This document shows, piece by piece, positions 53,702 through 62,493 of a DNA stretch of 64,000 bases. The notes beneath the pieces are model-generated. The model ran no database searches and was not told the DNA's origin. It saw only the letters and a list, made by a program, of their open reading frames with translations. The stretch is from Mucilaginibacter tundrae (GTDB lineage Bacteria > Bacteroidota > Bacteroidia > Sphingobacteriales > Sphingobacteriaceae): the NCBI RefSeq assembly GCF_013408825.1, contig NZ_JACCBZ010000008.1:62001-126000 (forward strand), in the 5' to 3' direction. Both the position numbers and the translations under genes were made by a program. Numbering within the stretch: position 1 is the stretch's first letter; every line of letters begins with the position of its first letter.

Positions 53702-55187
53702 ATACTACCCGGTTAATACCTTTTACGTTGTTGATAATGTCGTTTGATATTTTAGCCAACAGATCATAAGGTAAATGGCACCAGTCTGCTGTCATTCCAT
53801 CTAATGATTCTACTGCGCGCAGGCAAATTACATTTTCGTAGGTGCGCTCATCGCCCATAACTCCTACTGATTGTACAGGCAAAAATATCGCACCGGCTTG
53901 CCAAACTTTATCATAAACACCGTAAGAGCGCAAATTGTTGATATAAATCGCATCTGCTTCTTGTAATATCTGAACTTTCTCTGGTGTAACATCGCCCAAA
54001 ATCCTGATAGCCAAACCCGGACCCGGGAAAGGATGGCGGCCCAATATGTTTGGATCGATACCTAAAGCTTTGCCAACACGACGAACTTCATCTTTAAATA
54101 AAGTATTTAAGGGCTCAACAACTTTAAGTTTCATAAAGTCGGGCAAGCCACCCACGTTGTGGTGAGATTTAATAGTAGCTGATGGGCCTTTTACAGATAC
54201 TGATTCTATAATATCAGGGTAGATAGTACCTTGACCTAACCATTTGACATCGGTTACTTTGTGCGCCTCATCATCAAAAACCTCGATGAATACGCGACCG
54301 ATGGCTTTACGTTTTTGTTCAGGATCAGATATTCCTGCAAGGGCATCATAAAAACGTTGCTTGGCGTCAACTCCTTTTATGTTTAGGCCCATGTGCTGGT
54401 ACGAATCCAATACCGACTGGTATTCGTCCTTACGCAATAAACCGTTATCAACAAATATGCAATGCAGGTTTTTTCCGATTGCCTGATGTAACAGTACAGC
54501 AGCAACTGACGAATCCACACCGCCTGATAGGCCTAATACTACTTTATCGTCGCCCAGCTTTTCCTGTAAGGCGGCAATGGTAGTTTCGATGAAGGAATCG
54601 GGCGTCCAATCCTGTGAGCATCCGCAAATGTCAACCAAAAAGTTTTGCAGCAATTGCTTGCCGTCAATACTATGTGTTACTTCCGGGTGAAATTGTATAC
54701 CGTAAGTTTGTGTACCTGTTACCTGATAAGCAGCAACTTTAACCGAATCAGTACTGGCAATAATGTGGAAATTATCCGCGATGCGGGCAATGGTGTCCGC
54801 ATGCGACATCCAAACCTGCGATTCTAATGGGATATCTTTAAATAATTTATTTCCTTGGTCAATGTACTGCAAGTTTGCACGTCCATACTCGCGGGTGCTT
54901 GATTTCATTACCTCGCCACCGTTGTTATGTGCGATATGTTGCGCTCCATAGCAAACGCCCAATAATGGCAATTGATTATGAAACTTTTTGAAATCAAAGT
55001 TTGGCGCATCTTCCTGGCGTACAGAATATGGACTACCGGAAAGTATAATACCTTTTACAGTGCTGTCAATTTCAGGAAAATGATTGAAGGGGTAAATCTC
55101 GCAGTAGATATTGAGTTCCCTGACACGGCGAGCGATCAGTTGAGTAAACTGTGAGCCGAAGTCAAGAATAAGGATTTTTTCTTGCAT
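53658..55187 (-). CDS. guaA: GMP synthase (glutamine-hydrolysing)
   Basis: A 509-residue enzyme converting XMP to GMP. Amidotransferase domain: [18 protein letters not shown], the nucleophile C79 in [13 protein letters not shown], and the His-Glu pair in [12 protein letters not shown]-pyrophosphatase domain: [17 protein letters not shown]; the C-terminal dimerisation domain ends [17 protein letters not shown]. The start at 55187 ([11 protein letters not shown]) is preferred over 55220. First gene of a probable series guaA, PBP lipoprotein, RsmB-like, with overlapping reading frames. Confidence 0.97.
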   Translation of the reverse strand: MQEKILILDFGSQFTQLIARRVRELNIYCEIYPFNHFPEIDSTVKGIILSGSPYSVRQEDAPNFDFKKFHNQLPLLGVCYGAQHIAHNNGGEVMKSSTREYGRANLQYIDQGNKLFKDIPLESQVWMSHADTIARIADNFHIIASTDSVKVAAYQVTGTQTYGIQFHPEVTHSIDGKQLLQNFLVDICGCSQDWTPDSFIETTIAALQEKLGDDKVVLGLSGGVDSSVAAVLLHQAIGKNLHCIFVDNGLLRKDEYQSVLDSYQHMGLNIKGVDAKQRFYDALAGISDPEQKRKAIGRVFIEVFDDEAHKVTDVKWLGQGTIYPDIIESVSVKGPSATIKSHHNVGGLPDFMKLKVVEPLNTLFKDEVRRVGKALGIDPNILGRHPFPGPGLAIRILGDVTPEKVQILQEADAIYINNLRSYGVYDKVWQAGAIFLPVQSVGVMGDERTYENVICLRAVESLDGMTADWCHLPYDLLAKISNDIINNVKGINRVVYDISSKPPATIEWE

Positions 55188-55273
55188 GGGCAAAGATAGC
55201 TTTTTTGTGCAAAATTTCATTGAAAGATCAAAAAAGCTTATCTATTTATTAATAGTCCTCAAAGATAGGTGCG

Positions 55274-55885
55274 TTAAAAATCTATTCCAATATTAATACT
55301 TTCTCTTATGTTTTGAACTTTGTCATAGGAATCGCTATAGGCGTTTGTTAGGCCACTTTGCCCATCATATTCAATAAAAAATTTTTGGTGTTTTGATATT
55401 GGAATTTTTAGCCCGATTCCTAAGGCCAACCCAGCATCAATGTTACTAACAGCCGACGATACATCTAAATTATTACTGGTTTCTTTTGCTGATGTTAAAA
55501 AACCAATGTAAGGGCCAAAATCTAAATACCAATTACCTGTTCTTCCAAAATGCCAGTTTGCCATTACTGGTATGGTGATATAGTTAAATCTAAAATCAAC
55601 ACTTTTATTAACGGGGCCATCGCCAATCTGGGAGTTGCCGCCACCATATCCTTTTTGATCATAGATCGCTTTTACTTTAATACTCCATGAGCGGGAAAAG
55701 TAGTAATCAGCAGACAACCCGGCGTTAAAACCTAAAATAATACTGCTGCTTGAGATTGAAGAATACAGAAATGAGGTATTTAAACCCACATCAGCACCAA
55801 AATCAACACTGCCTTTTTGCTGCGCGAATGTTAGATTATAGCAACCTAAAAGAATAGTAAGCGTGATAAAAAGTTTCTTCATCAA
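55274..55885 (-). CDS. PorT-like outer-membrane beta-barrel protein
   Basis: A 203-residue barrel protein with signal peptide ending at LTFAQ (residue about 21). The mature part has Gly/aromatic strands (VDFGADVGLNTSFLYSS, FNAGLSADYYFSRSWSIKVKAIYD, DFRFNYITIPVMANWHFG) typical of PF13568-type outer-membrane barrels, ending NIGIDF. The function is unknown. It is a short single gene, downstream of the FkbM gene by 33 bp on the same strand. Confidence 0.85.
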   Translation of the reverse strand: MMKKLFITLTILLGCYNLTFAQQKGSVDFGADVGLNTSFLYSSISSSSIILGFNAGLSADYYFSRSWSIKVKAIYDQKGYGGGNSQIGDGPVNKSVDFRFNYITIPVMANWHFGRTGNWYLDFGPYIGFLTSAKETSNNLDVSSAVSNIDAGLALGIGLKIPISKHQKFFIEYDGQSGLTNAYSDSYDKVQNIRESINIGIDF

Positions 55886-55918
55886 TATGATTTAGTTGGC
55901 AAATATTATATGAAGAAC

Positions 55919-56644
55919 CTATGCCACAAAAAAGAAGTTTGTTACATCTTGCTTAGTGAAAGGGACTAATTTTTCACCATCATAAATTTTTACCTGGTAG
56001 CCAATTTGATTGGTAAGATAATCAATAGTACGAGTCCGTTTTTCATTATCCCAAAGTTCGCAATAAATAGGTGGCTTGTGTTTTAATAGCAATTGTTTTG
56101 CTCCTGAGAGTACTTCAAATTCAAAATTTTCAACATCTATTTTTATACCTCCTATTGATTCCGCGTTTTGTAATTCCACAATATCATCAAGCCTTTTTAC
56201 TGGTAGTGTGAAATGTTCTCCTTCTTCTGGGTTATTTTCATCTACTACGTGAGAGAGCCCCTGCATTTTTACGTTGTTAATAATGGGCATTACCATTTTT
56301 AATTCACCCGGTTCATTTCCTAAAGCCGTTTCAAACAGGGTTACATTTTTCAGCTTGTAATATTTTATCACCCTTTGTAACGCGATTATATTTTGCGGCA
56401 TAGGTTCAAAGGAATACACTTTGCCGTTAATGGCTTTTTGAGCCAGTGGAACAGTCATAATACCTATATTGGCGCCAATATCCAACAGGGTTTTATCGCT
56501 TGGTAAAATACTCAGAAAGTATAAAAACTCTACCTCATGCTTATTATTATAGAGGCGTTTAATGGTGTATATTGAAAAAAGGAAAAGGTAGTTATTAAAC
56601 CCTAAAACTTTTTGTAGAAATAATTTTACTTTATTTTTAAACAT
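55919..56644 (-). CDS. FkbM family SAM-dependent methyltransferase
   Basis: A 241-residue methyltransferase. SAM motif is LLDIGANIGIMTVPLAQKA, followed by KVYSFEPMPQNI (motif II) and GGIKIDVENFEFEVLSGA (motif IV region), all characteristic of FkbM. Members O-methylate small molecules or glycans. The N-terminus is slightly hydrophobic (FNNYLFLFSIYTIKRL). The substrate is unknown; it is not in a visible polysaccharide locus. Confidence 0.87.
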   Translation of the reverse strand: MFKNKVKLFLQKVLGFNNYLFLFSIYTIKRLYNNKHEVEFLYFLSILPSDKTLLDIGANIGIMTVPLAQKAINGKVYSFEPMPQNIIALQRVIKYYKLKNVTLFETALGNEPGELKMVMPIINNVKMQGLSHVVDENNPEEGEHFTLPVKRLDDIVELQNAESIGGIKIDVENFEFEVLSGAKQLLLKHKPPIYCELWDNEKRTRTIDYLTNQIGYQVKIYDGEKLVPFTKQDVTNFFFVA

Positions 56645-56799
56645 AATTATAAGTGTTTAATAGTAAATATATGCGTTTGCAAGCGTTATGCGATATACCA
56701 AAATGGTTTTATGCATAATTAGCATTTAGATATTAGGTAAAATAGCAAGTTTCGGGTTTTAAAACAGACACTGGCCGGGTAAATTTGTTTGAAATAAAA

Positions 56800-57648
56800 A
56801 TGGAAATGAAAACGCAGGAACAAGTTAATTACGAACGCATATCCGAAGCGATAGACTATATAAAGCTAAATTTTAAAGGACAACCAAACCTGGATGAGAT
56901 CGCTGCTAAAATAAACCTGAGTCCGTTCCATTTTCAACGTTTGTTTACTGATTGGGCTGGCATAAGCCCCAAAAAATTCCTGCAGTATTTGAGCCTTGAC
57001 TATGCAAAAAGTATGCTCAAGGAAAAAAGCGCCACTTTATTTGATACAGCTTATGAAACAGGATTGTCGGGTACAGGGCGTTTGCATGATTTATTTGTGA
57101 ACATAGAAGGAATGACGCCCGCTGAATATAAAAATGGCGGCGCGGCGCTAAGTATTAATTACAGTTTTGCTGAAAGCCCCTTCGGAAACCTGATTGTAGC
57201 ATCGACGATGAAAGGAATATGTTACATTGCTTTTGCTGATGATCCGGATTTTGCTCTTAGCGAATTGCAGGCTCAATTTCCAAATGCTACGTATCATCAA
57301 TTTGCGGATGCGGCCCAGCAAAACGCCCTGTTCATTTTCAGGAAGGATTGGACACAATTGTCAGAAATAAAACTGCATTTAAAAGGTACCAGCTTTCAAC
57401 TTAAAGTTTGGGAGGCGTTGCTCAAAATTCCAATGGGAGGATTAAACACTTATGCAAACATCGCGCAGCAAATAAATGCTCCACAAGCTAACAGGGCAGT
57501 CGGTACCGCGATAGGCGCGAATCCGGTTGCTTTTTTAATTCCTTGTCACCGGGTTATTCGTTCCTCAGGCGAAACCGGTCAGTACCATTGGGGTAGTACC
57601 CGTAAGTCCGCAATTATTGGCTGGGAGGCCGCTATATTAGAAGCTTGA
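56800..57648 (+). CDS. AraC helix-turn-helix fused to methylated-DNA cysteine methyltransferase (Ada-like)
   Basis: A 282-residue fusion: residues 1-105 AraC-type double HTH (IAAKINLSPFHFQRLFTDWAGISPKKFLQYLSLDYAKSML), and residues 120-282 an Ogt domain with active cysteine C249 in IPCHRVIRSSG and the NRAVGTAIGANPVAFL region. It removes O6-methylguanine by transferring the methyl group to C249. The N-terminal zinc Ada domain that senses methylphosphotriesters is absent, so the usual activation switch is missing. Starts at ATG 56800 (or 56806). It lies 92 bp before the small His-rich genes. Confidence 0.9.
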   Translation: MEMKTQEQVNYERISEAIDYIKLNFKGQPNLDEIAAKINLSPFHFQRLFTDWAGISPKKFLQYLSLDYAKSMLKEKSATLFDTAYETGLSGTGRLHDLFVNIEGMTPAEYKNGGAALSINYSFAESPFGNLIVASTMKGICYIAFADDPDFALSELQAQFPNATYHQFADAAQQNALFIFRKDWTQLSEIKLHLKGTSFQLKVWEALLKIPMGGLNTYANIAQQINAPQANRAVGTAIGANPVAFLIPCHRVIRSSGETGQYHWGSTRKSAIIGWEAAILEA

Positions 57649-57688
57649 TTGTTTTTAATTATGACATATTTGTGAGAATTAAAAACAA
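57649..57688. terminator. Hairpin after the Ada-like gene
   Basis: A perfect 12-bp AT-rich inverted repeat (TTGTTTTTAATT at 57649-57660 and its complement at 57677-57688) with a 16-nt spacer directly after the stop codon. A plausible but weak terminator, or a regulatory site of the small genes downstream. Confidence 0.4.
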
Positions 57689-57739
57689 TTAAATAATTCT
57701 ATGGTTTATGTTATGATACCCCGATAAAAAACACACAAC

Positions 57740-57865
57740 ATGAAAAAGTACATCACAAGGATCGTCGCATTGCTGATATTAACCGCGGCAATTTCAAGTT
57801 GCTCGGTACAGTATCGGGAACGCCACGGACATATGCATGACCACGATCATGACATGAATCATTAG
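57740..57865 (+). CDS. Small His/Asp-rich lipoprotein (41 aa)
   Basis: A 41-codon frame. MKKYITRIVALLILTAAISSC is a lipoprotein signal with the cysteine at residue 21 (lipobox-like AISSC). The mature peptide is only 21 residues and ends HGHMHDHDHDMNH, strongly metal-binding in character. It heads a group of three tiny genes ending at the terminator 58279-58310. No family is recognised. Confidence 0.65.
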   Translation: MKKYITRIVALLILTAAISSCSVQYRERHGHMHDHDHDMNH

Positions 57866-57906
57866 TAATTAATAATAAATACATTTATCTATAAAAACCA
57901 CAAATT

Positions 57907-58062
57907 ATGAAGTACCTTAAAATAATGTTGTTTGCCTTAATTATGGCATTCACATTCGTTGGCGCACAAGCGCAAGTAGTAGTAAGAGCACACATTGGCG
58001 GCCCGGCTTATCACCATCGTCACTGGCATCACCGTCACTGGCATCACTACCACAGATATTAG
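57907..58062 (+). CDS. Small secreted His-rich protein (51 aa)
   Basis: A 51-codon frame. The signal peptide MKYLKIMLFALIMAFTFVGA ends with AQAQ (about residue 23). The mature part of about 28 residues has ten histidines plus Trp, Tyr and Arg, with an internal duplicate RHWHH. Its signal sequence is nearly identical at DNA level to that of the next gene, evidence of tandem duplication. Predicted to be periplasmic or extracellular. A metal-binding or antimicrobial role is inference from composition only. Confidence 0.7.
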   Translation: MKYLKIMLFALIMAFTFVGAQAQVVVRAHIGGPAYHHRHWHHRHWHHYHRY

Positions 58063-58098
58063 TCAATAGTTGGTTAAAATCACAAAAAAACATAGATT

Positions 58099-58272
58099 AT
58101 GAAGTACCTTAAATTAATGTTGTTTGCCTTAATTATGGCATTCACTTTTGGAAGCGCCGATGCGCAAGTTAGAGTTAACATAGGCTTAGGCCCATATGTT
58201 CATAATGGCCATCATTATCATCACCGTACAGCATACTGGCGCGGTCACCACAGATACTATCGTTACTATTAA
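58099..58272 (+). CDS. Small secreted His/Tyr-rich protein (57 aa), paralogue of the previous
   Basis: A 57-codon frame. The signal MKYLKLMLFALIMAFTFGSA ends ADAQ (about residue 23). The mature peptide (about 34 residues) has seven histidines, seven tyrosines and several arginines (HNGHHYHHRTAYWRGHHRYY). Its signal peptide matches the previous gene at almost every base, whereas the mature parts have diverged. A strong terminator follows. No named family recognised. Confidence 0.7.
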   Translation: MKYLKLMLFALIMAFTFGSADAQVRVNIGLGPYVHNGHHYHHRTAYWRGHHRYYRYY

Positions 58273-58278
58273 CATAGT

Positions 58279-58310
58279 AAAGCCCCGCTTAATAGCGGGG
58301 CTTTTTTTTT
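58279..58310 (+). terminator. Terminator after the His-rich gene group
   Basis: A perfect 11-bp GC-rich stem, AAAGCCCCGCT (58279-58289) with AGCGGGGCTTT (58294-58304), a TAAT loop and a long T tract. It supports the three small genes being a real transcription unit. Confidence 0.9.
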
Positions 58311-58389
58311 GACTTTAAAGTGAATGTCAGATAATATTTTACGTGGTAATTAACTTACGTTTTTTAAATTGCAGACTTATAAGCTTTAT

Positions 58390-59655
58390 ATGCATAGAGG
58401 TGGCTTTTTAACAGTTTTTTTAATTATAGCAGCTATCACCCTGTTGTTTGACTGGTATGTATTTTCTGGGCTAAAAACATTTACCAACGATTGGCAGTCT
58501 ACCAAAGCCAGGCAAATTGTAATTTGGGGATATTTAATTATCTCTGTTGGTGTAACCATCTTATTTGTTTCCGGATTTGGCAGTTTTAGCCATGCGCGCG
58601 GAATGACGCCCTACCATGAGTATATGCTGAGCCTGTTCATTACTTTTTTTATAACCAAGCTCGTTTTTGTTATCGTATTGTCCTTAGGTGATTTGGGGCG
58701 TTTTATATATGGGGTAGGTAATTCATTTGCTAAGCATAACGAAAAAAGTACTCAGCCATTTTTTCCATCACGAAGGAAATTTATAAGTGAGCTGGCTATT
58801 TTACTGGCGGCATTTCCGTTTACCGGGTTTATTTATGCCATGGTAAGGGGCAAATACGATTATAAAGTACACAGGGAAACTATTTATTTTGATGGATTGC
58901 CTGATGCTTTTGATGGGTTTACTATCACCCAAATATCTGATATACACTCCGGTAGTTTTGATAATACCGCGGCGGTACAGCGTGGGATTGATTTAGCCAA
59001 TGCCCAAAAAAGCGACCTGTTTGTTTTTACAGGAGATTTGGTGAACAACGCGGCCTGGGAAATTGAGCAATACATCCCGAACTTTAAACAACTAAAGGCG
59101 CCCTATGGGCAATATTCTATTTTAGGCAACCATGATTATGGTGATTATATACAATGGGATAACGAAGCCGAAAAAGCTGCTAATTTAGACAAGCTGAAAC
59201 AGCACCATAAAGAGTTGGGCTACCGCCTACTGCTGGATGAAAACGTAGAATTGGAAAAAAACGGTCAAAAAATATCCTTAATAGGTGTGCAAAACTGGGG
59301 CAGGGGATTTATACAAATAGGGGATTTAGATAAAGCACTTAAAGGTGTTGATGAAAGTGCATTTAAAATACTGCTATCACACGACCCCACACACTGGGAG
59401 GATAAAGTACGTTTTAATACAACCAATATCGACCTGACATTGGCCGGGCACACACATGGTGCGCAATTTGGTGTTGAAACCGCAGGTTTTAGATGGAGCC
59501 CTGTGCAATATCGCTATCTCGACTGGGCTGGTTTAGCACATCATAATAAACGTTATTTATATGTAAACAGAGGCTTTGGCTTTTTAGCTTTCTCGGGTAG
59601 GTTAGGTATATGGCCGGAGGTTACGGTAATTACCCTGAAGAAAAAGGTTGTATAA
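58390..59655 (+). CDS. Membrane-anchored metallophosphoesterase
   Basis: About 421 residues. Four to five N-terminal helices (roughly the first 160 residues) precede a calcineurin-like phosphoesterase with all metal motifs in order: TQISDIHSG (DxH), FTGDLVNN (GD), LGNHDYG (GNHD), LSHDPTHW and AGHTHGAQFG (GHTH). The substrate is unknown; relatives include YkuE-like enzymes. The ATG at 58390 is chosen; a TTG at 58369 would extend the protein by seven residues. It ends close to the small gene at 59714. Confidence 0.9.
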   Translation: MHRGGFLTVFLIIAAITLLFDWYVFSGLKTFTNDWQSTKARQIVIWGYLIISVGVTILFVSGFGSFSHARGMTPYHEYMLSLFITFFITKLVFVIVLSLGDLGRFIYGVGNSFAKHNEKSTQPFFPSRRKFISELAILLAAFPFTGFIYAMVRGKYDYKVHRETIYFDGLPDAFDGFTITQISDIHSGSFDNTAAVQRGIDLANAQKSDLFVFTGDLVNNAAWEIEQYIPNFKQLKAPYGQYSILGNHDYGDYIQWDNEAEKAANLDKLKQHHKELGYRLLLDENVELEKNGQKISLIGVQNWGRGFIQIGDLDKALKGVDESAFKILLSHDPTHWEDKVRFNTTNIDLTLAGHTHGAQFGVETAGFRWSPVQYRYLDWAGLAHHNKRYLYVNRGFGFLAFSGRLGIWPEVTVITLKKKVV

Positions 59656-59713
59656 TAGAATAGTTTAAACAATTTCCTACCCTGATGCTTTTATATTTAA
59701 TAGAGCATCAATT

Positions 59714-59941
59714 ATGGCAACTCAACAAACCAAAAGAATAGGCGTAAAACCGTCCGTAGAAGCAGAAAAAGGCACTTACTTAACCAAAGATAACTGGGAA
59801 GTAATGAAGCCTTTTGTACATTTTGCCTTTAAAGCGATCACGGTGATAGGCTCAGTAATGTTTGCTATTGTAAAGATGGTCCCGAAAGCATTGGAAAATA
59901 AGCCAGAGGAGCGGAAGAACGATAAGGTTATAAAAATCTAA
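59714..59941 (+). CDS. Small single-helix membrane protein, uncharacterised
   Basis: A 75-residue protein with one hydrophobic segment (HFAFKAITVIGSVMFAIVKMV, about residues 37-57) between charged ends; the C-terminal part is rich in Lys and Glu. No family is recognised. It follows the metallophosphoesterase by 58 bp on the same strand and may be translated from the same transcript. Confidence 0.5.
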   Translation: MATQQTKRIGVKPSVEAEKGTYLTKDNWEVMKPFVHFAFKAITVIGSVMFAIVKMVPKALENKPEERKNDKVIKI

Positions 59942-59956
59942 ATAATTGTTTATCGG

Positions 59957-59986
59957 CACCCCCCCAAACCCCTCTCAAGAGGGGAA
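59957..59986. repeat. C-rich dispersed repeat, short copy
   Basis: CACCCCCCCAAACCCCTCTC followed by AAGAGGGG, an inner 8-bp palindrome. It resembles 11969-11995 and 18643-18716. Located between convergent genes. Confidence 0.6.
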
Positions 59987-59993
59987 TTTGATT

Positions 59994-61748
59994 CTATAAA
60001 TTCTTAGCCAATTTTTCCAGCATCTCGGCAGGTACTTTTTGAAAGTCCAGCACCAGGAACCCATCCAGGCAATCAGCGAATTTAGGGTCGATATTAAAGC
60101 AGATGATATTAGCGTTTAGCGCGATGTATTGCCTTAATAATACAGGAACTTTCATACTACGGGTTTCAACTTCGGAAATAATATCATCCAGATTCTTAAA
60201 ACTATCTTCGCCTGCCATTAGCATATCGGCATCAATTTTCGAGAAATCAACTTTAAATTTTCTTCGTGGTTTTACATACTGTGCCATTTCATGGTCGAAA
60301 TGATTCCGGTTGATATAATCCACAATCAACGATTTGGAAAATTTGGAAAACGAATTACTGATGCTCACCGGGCCGATCAGGTAGCGGTAACGCGGGTTAT
60401 CAATTAAAAATTTGAATATACCTTTCCATAATAAAAACAACGGTAACGGCTTTTGCTGGTATTCCTTACGGATGAATGAGCGACCCAGTTCGATACTTTT
60501 TCTAAGGACAGGCATTAACTGTTCTTTTATTTTAAACAGCTCGTTTAAATAAAAGCCATTTTTACCCTGACTGTAAAATATCTCATCGCCTAAACCAATG
60601 CGGTATGCGCCTACTATTAACTTTGCTTCAGTATCCCAAATAAACAAGTGGTGATAATAAATATCATATTCATCTAAATCGACACTTTTATTGGTACCCT
60701 CGCCAATTTCGCGGAAGGTGATCTCGCGCAAGCGACCTATCTCTCTGATTACATTCGGGATAACCGATGTAGGTACAATAAATACCTCATAGTTTTTTTC
60801 CTGCCAAACACGATAAGTATCACGCAGCGGTTCAACTTCTTTTTCCAATACCGCGCTATCTATTTCAGGCGCGAAAGCTTCCGGAAGTTTTTTGATTTTG
60901 AAGAGGTTGCGTGGGTTGAATAACTTTTTTTCTTCCTCTAAACCAGTACCTAGAGCGTAGGTTCGGGCCCTTAAAAAGCTAAGCAGTTTAGAACTGTTAT
61001 TATACTCGGGGTAATCCGCGATATTAATTGGTTTGCCAATACGCAGCTTTATAGTTTGCCCCTGTTTATTAAATAGTTCAGACGGTAGTTTGGCAGTACG
61101 CAGGGCAGGGTGTATCATGCTTAGCAGGTTAAACAGCAAGCCGTTGTTACCATGGAAATAGACAGGTACAACAGGTACTTTTGCTTTGGCAATGATCTTG
61201 CCCACAACAGGATGCCACAAGCGGTCGGTTACCTGCTGCGATTCCAGATCAAAAGTAGATACCTCGCCAGCAGGGAAAATACCTATCGGCGTACCTTGAT
61301 TCAGTAGCTCTAAAGTGTTTTTTAAACCACTGATACTGGATGAATGCTCTATATTTTCAAATGGATTTACCGCTATGAAGTAGTCGCTAAGGTTAGGGAT
61401 CTTTTTCAGCAGGAAATTAGCCATCAACTTGGCATCAGGCCTCACCGTTAATAGCATCTTTAGCAATACTAAACCTTCTATACCACCGTAAGGGTGATTG
61501 GCAATAGCTATAAAACTGCCTTCTTTGGGTATATTTTTCAGATCCCTTTCGTCAAACTCAACTTCAACACCACAACCGGCTAAAATAGCATCAATAAATT
61601 CAATGCCATTTTTGTGTTGCGCCTGGGCAAACACTTCGTTTACCTGGTTAATTTTCATTACTTCCATTAGTAAGGCAGCCAGGCCGGGCATTTTTAGCTT
61701 ATCTAACTTAGTGGCTTTGGCAAACTCTTCGGTGGTTATAATTTTCAT
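59994..61748 (-). CDS. Bifunctional acyltransferase, OlsF/GlsF-like (amino-acid lipid synthesis)
   Basis: A 584-residue two-domain protein. The N-terminal PlsC-type O-acyltransferase domain has the motif ANHPYGGIEG (catalytic His) and FPAGEVS (the FPxGExS-like motif). The C-terminal GNAT-type domain (about residues 300-500) starts with VFIVPTSVIPNVIREIGRLREITFREIGEG and resembles OlsB/hemolysin-type N-acyltransferases. This order is that of OlsF (Serratia) and GlsF (Flavobacterium), which acylate ornithine or glycine to make amino lipids. It may therefore make ornithine or glycine lipids, or both. The start at 61748 gives a natural N-terminus. Confidence 0.8.
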   Translation of the reverse strand: MKIITTEEFAKATKLDKLKMPGLAALLMEVMKINQVNEVFAQAQHKNGIEFIDAILAGCGVEVEFDERDLKNIPKEGSFIAIANHPYGGIEGLVLLKMLLTVRPDAKLMANFLLKKIPNLSDYFIAVNPFENIEHSSSISGLKNTLELLNQGTPIGIFPAGEVSTFDLESQQVTDRLWHPVVGKIIAKAKVPVVPVYFHGNNGLLFNLLSMIHPALRTAKLPSELFNKQGQTIKLRIGKPINIADYPEYNNSSKLLSFLRARTYALGTGLEEEKKLFNPRNLFKIKKLPEAFAPEIDSAVLEKEVEPLRDTYRVWQEKNYEVFIVPTSVIPNVIREIGRLREITFREIGEGTNKSVDLDEYDIYYHHLFIWDTEAKLIVGAYRIGLGDEIFYSQGKNGFYLNELFKIKEQLMPVLRKSIELGRSFIRKEYQQKPLPLFLLWKGIFKFLIDNPRYRYLIGPVSISNSFSKFSKSLIVDYINRNHFDHEMAQYVKPRRKFKVDFSKIDADMLMAGEDSFKNLDDIISEVETRSMKVPVLLRQYIALNANIICFNIDPKFADCLDGFLVLDFQKVPAEMLEKLAKNL

Positions 61749-61824
61749 TGGTGTTAAAAAGATATTGTTTTGGGGGTAAAAAATATTCCAAATTTATTTA
61801 ATTTAACCGGGTATTAAAGCCTGA

Positions 61825-62493
61825 ATGAAATCGCAATTTAAAAATTACTTCGCTATAACTAAAAAACAATGGAACGGACTGGTAGTGCTGGTTGCGCTTA
61901 TATTAGTAGTGCTTGCCGCTCCTTACGTATATCAGCATTACCGCAAAGATACTATAATAAACCTTAGCGGCTTTGATGCGGCAGTTGCACAGCTAAATAA
62001 GGCCCAAAAAGCCGATAGCATAGCTGCTACTAAAACTCCCGCATATAATAACCAATCGGCAAAAACTTATGTAAGCAACAAACTAAAACCCGGCTTAACT
62101 ATCGAGCTTAATGCGGCGGACTCAGCAAAATTGACTACCGTGCGTGGCATAGGCGCTTCATTTGCCATCCGCATCATCCGTTACCGTAACCGGATAGGCG
62201 GCTTCTATAAGAAGGAGCAATTGATGGAAGTGTACGAACTCGATTCCACCAAATACGCCGAGATAAAAGACCAGTTAACCGTCGATCCATCGCTTGTAAT
62301 TAAAGTAAATATCAATACCATTTCTTTTGCATCCTTGCGGCAAAGCCCATACCTTAGCTATAAGCAAGCCAGTGCTATTATTGAGTACAGAACCCAGCAC
62401 GGTAGCTATAATTCAATTGATGATGTAGGCAACGTAGCCATTATAACGCCCGATGTACTGCACAAAATTGAACCATACATAAAATTTAAATGA
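61825..62493 (+). CDS. Helix-hairpin-helix protein, ComEA-like, membrane-anchored
   Basis: A 222-residue protein: one N-terminal helix (NGLVVLVALILVVLAAPYVY), a linker, and two repeated HhH units: LNAADSAKLTTVRGIGASFAIRIIRYRNRIGGF (about residues 92-124) and VNINTISFASLRQSPYLSYKQASAIIEYR. HhH proteins of this layout bind DNA, as ComEA does at the periplasmic face in natural transformation; other roles are possible. It overlaps apt by 4 bp and is probably co-translated with it. Confidence 0.85.
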   Translation: MKSQFKNYFAITKKQWNGLVVLVALILVVLAAPYVYQHYRKDTIINLSGFDAAVAQLNKAQKADSIAATKTPAYNNQSAKTYVSNKLKPGLTIELNAADSAKLTTVRGIGASFAIRIIRYRNRIGGFYKKEQLMEVYELDSTKYAEIKDQLTVDPSLVIKVNINTISFASLRQSPYLSYKQASAIIEYRTQHGSYNSIDDVGNVAIITPDVLHKIEPYIKFK

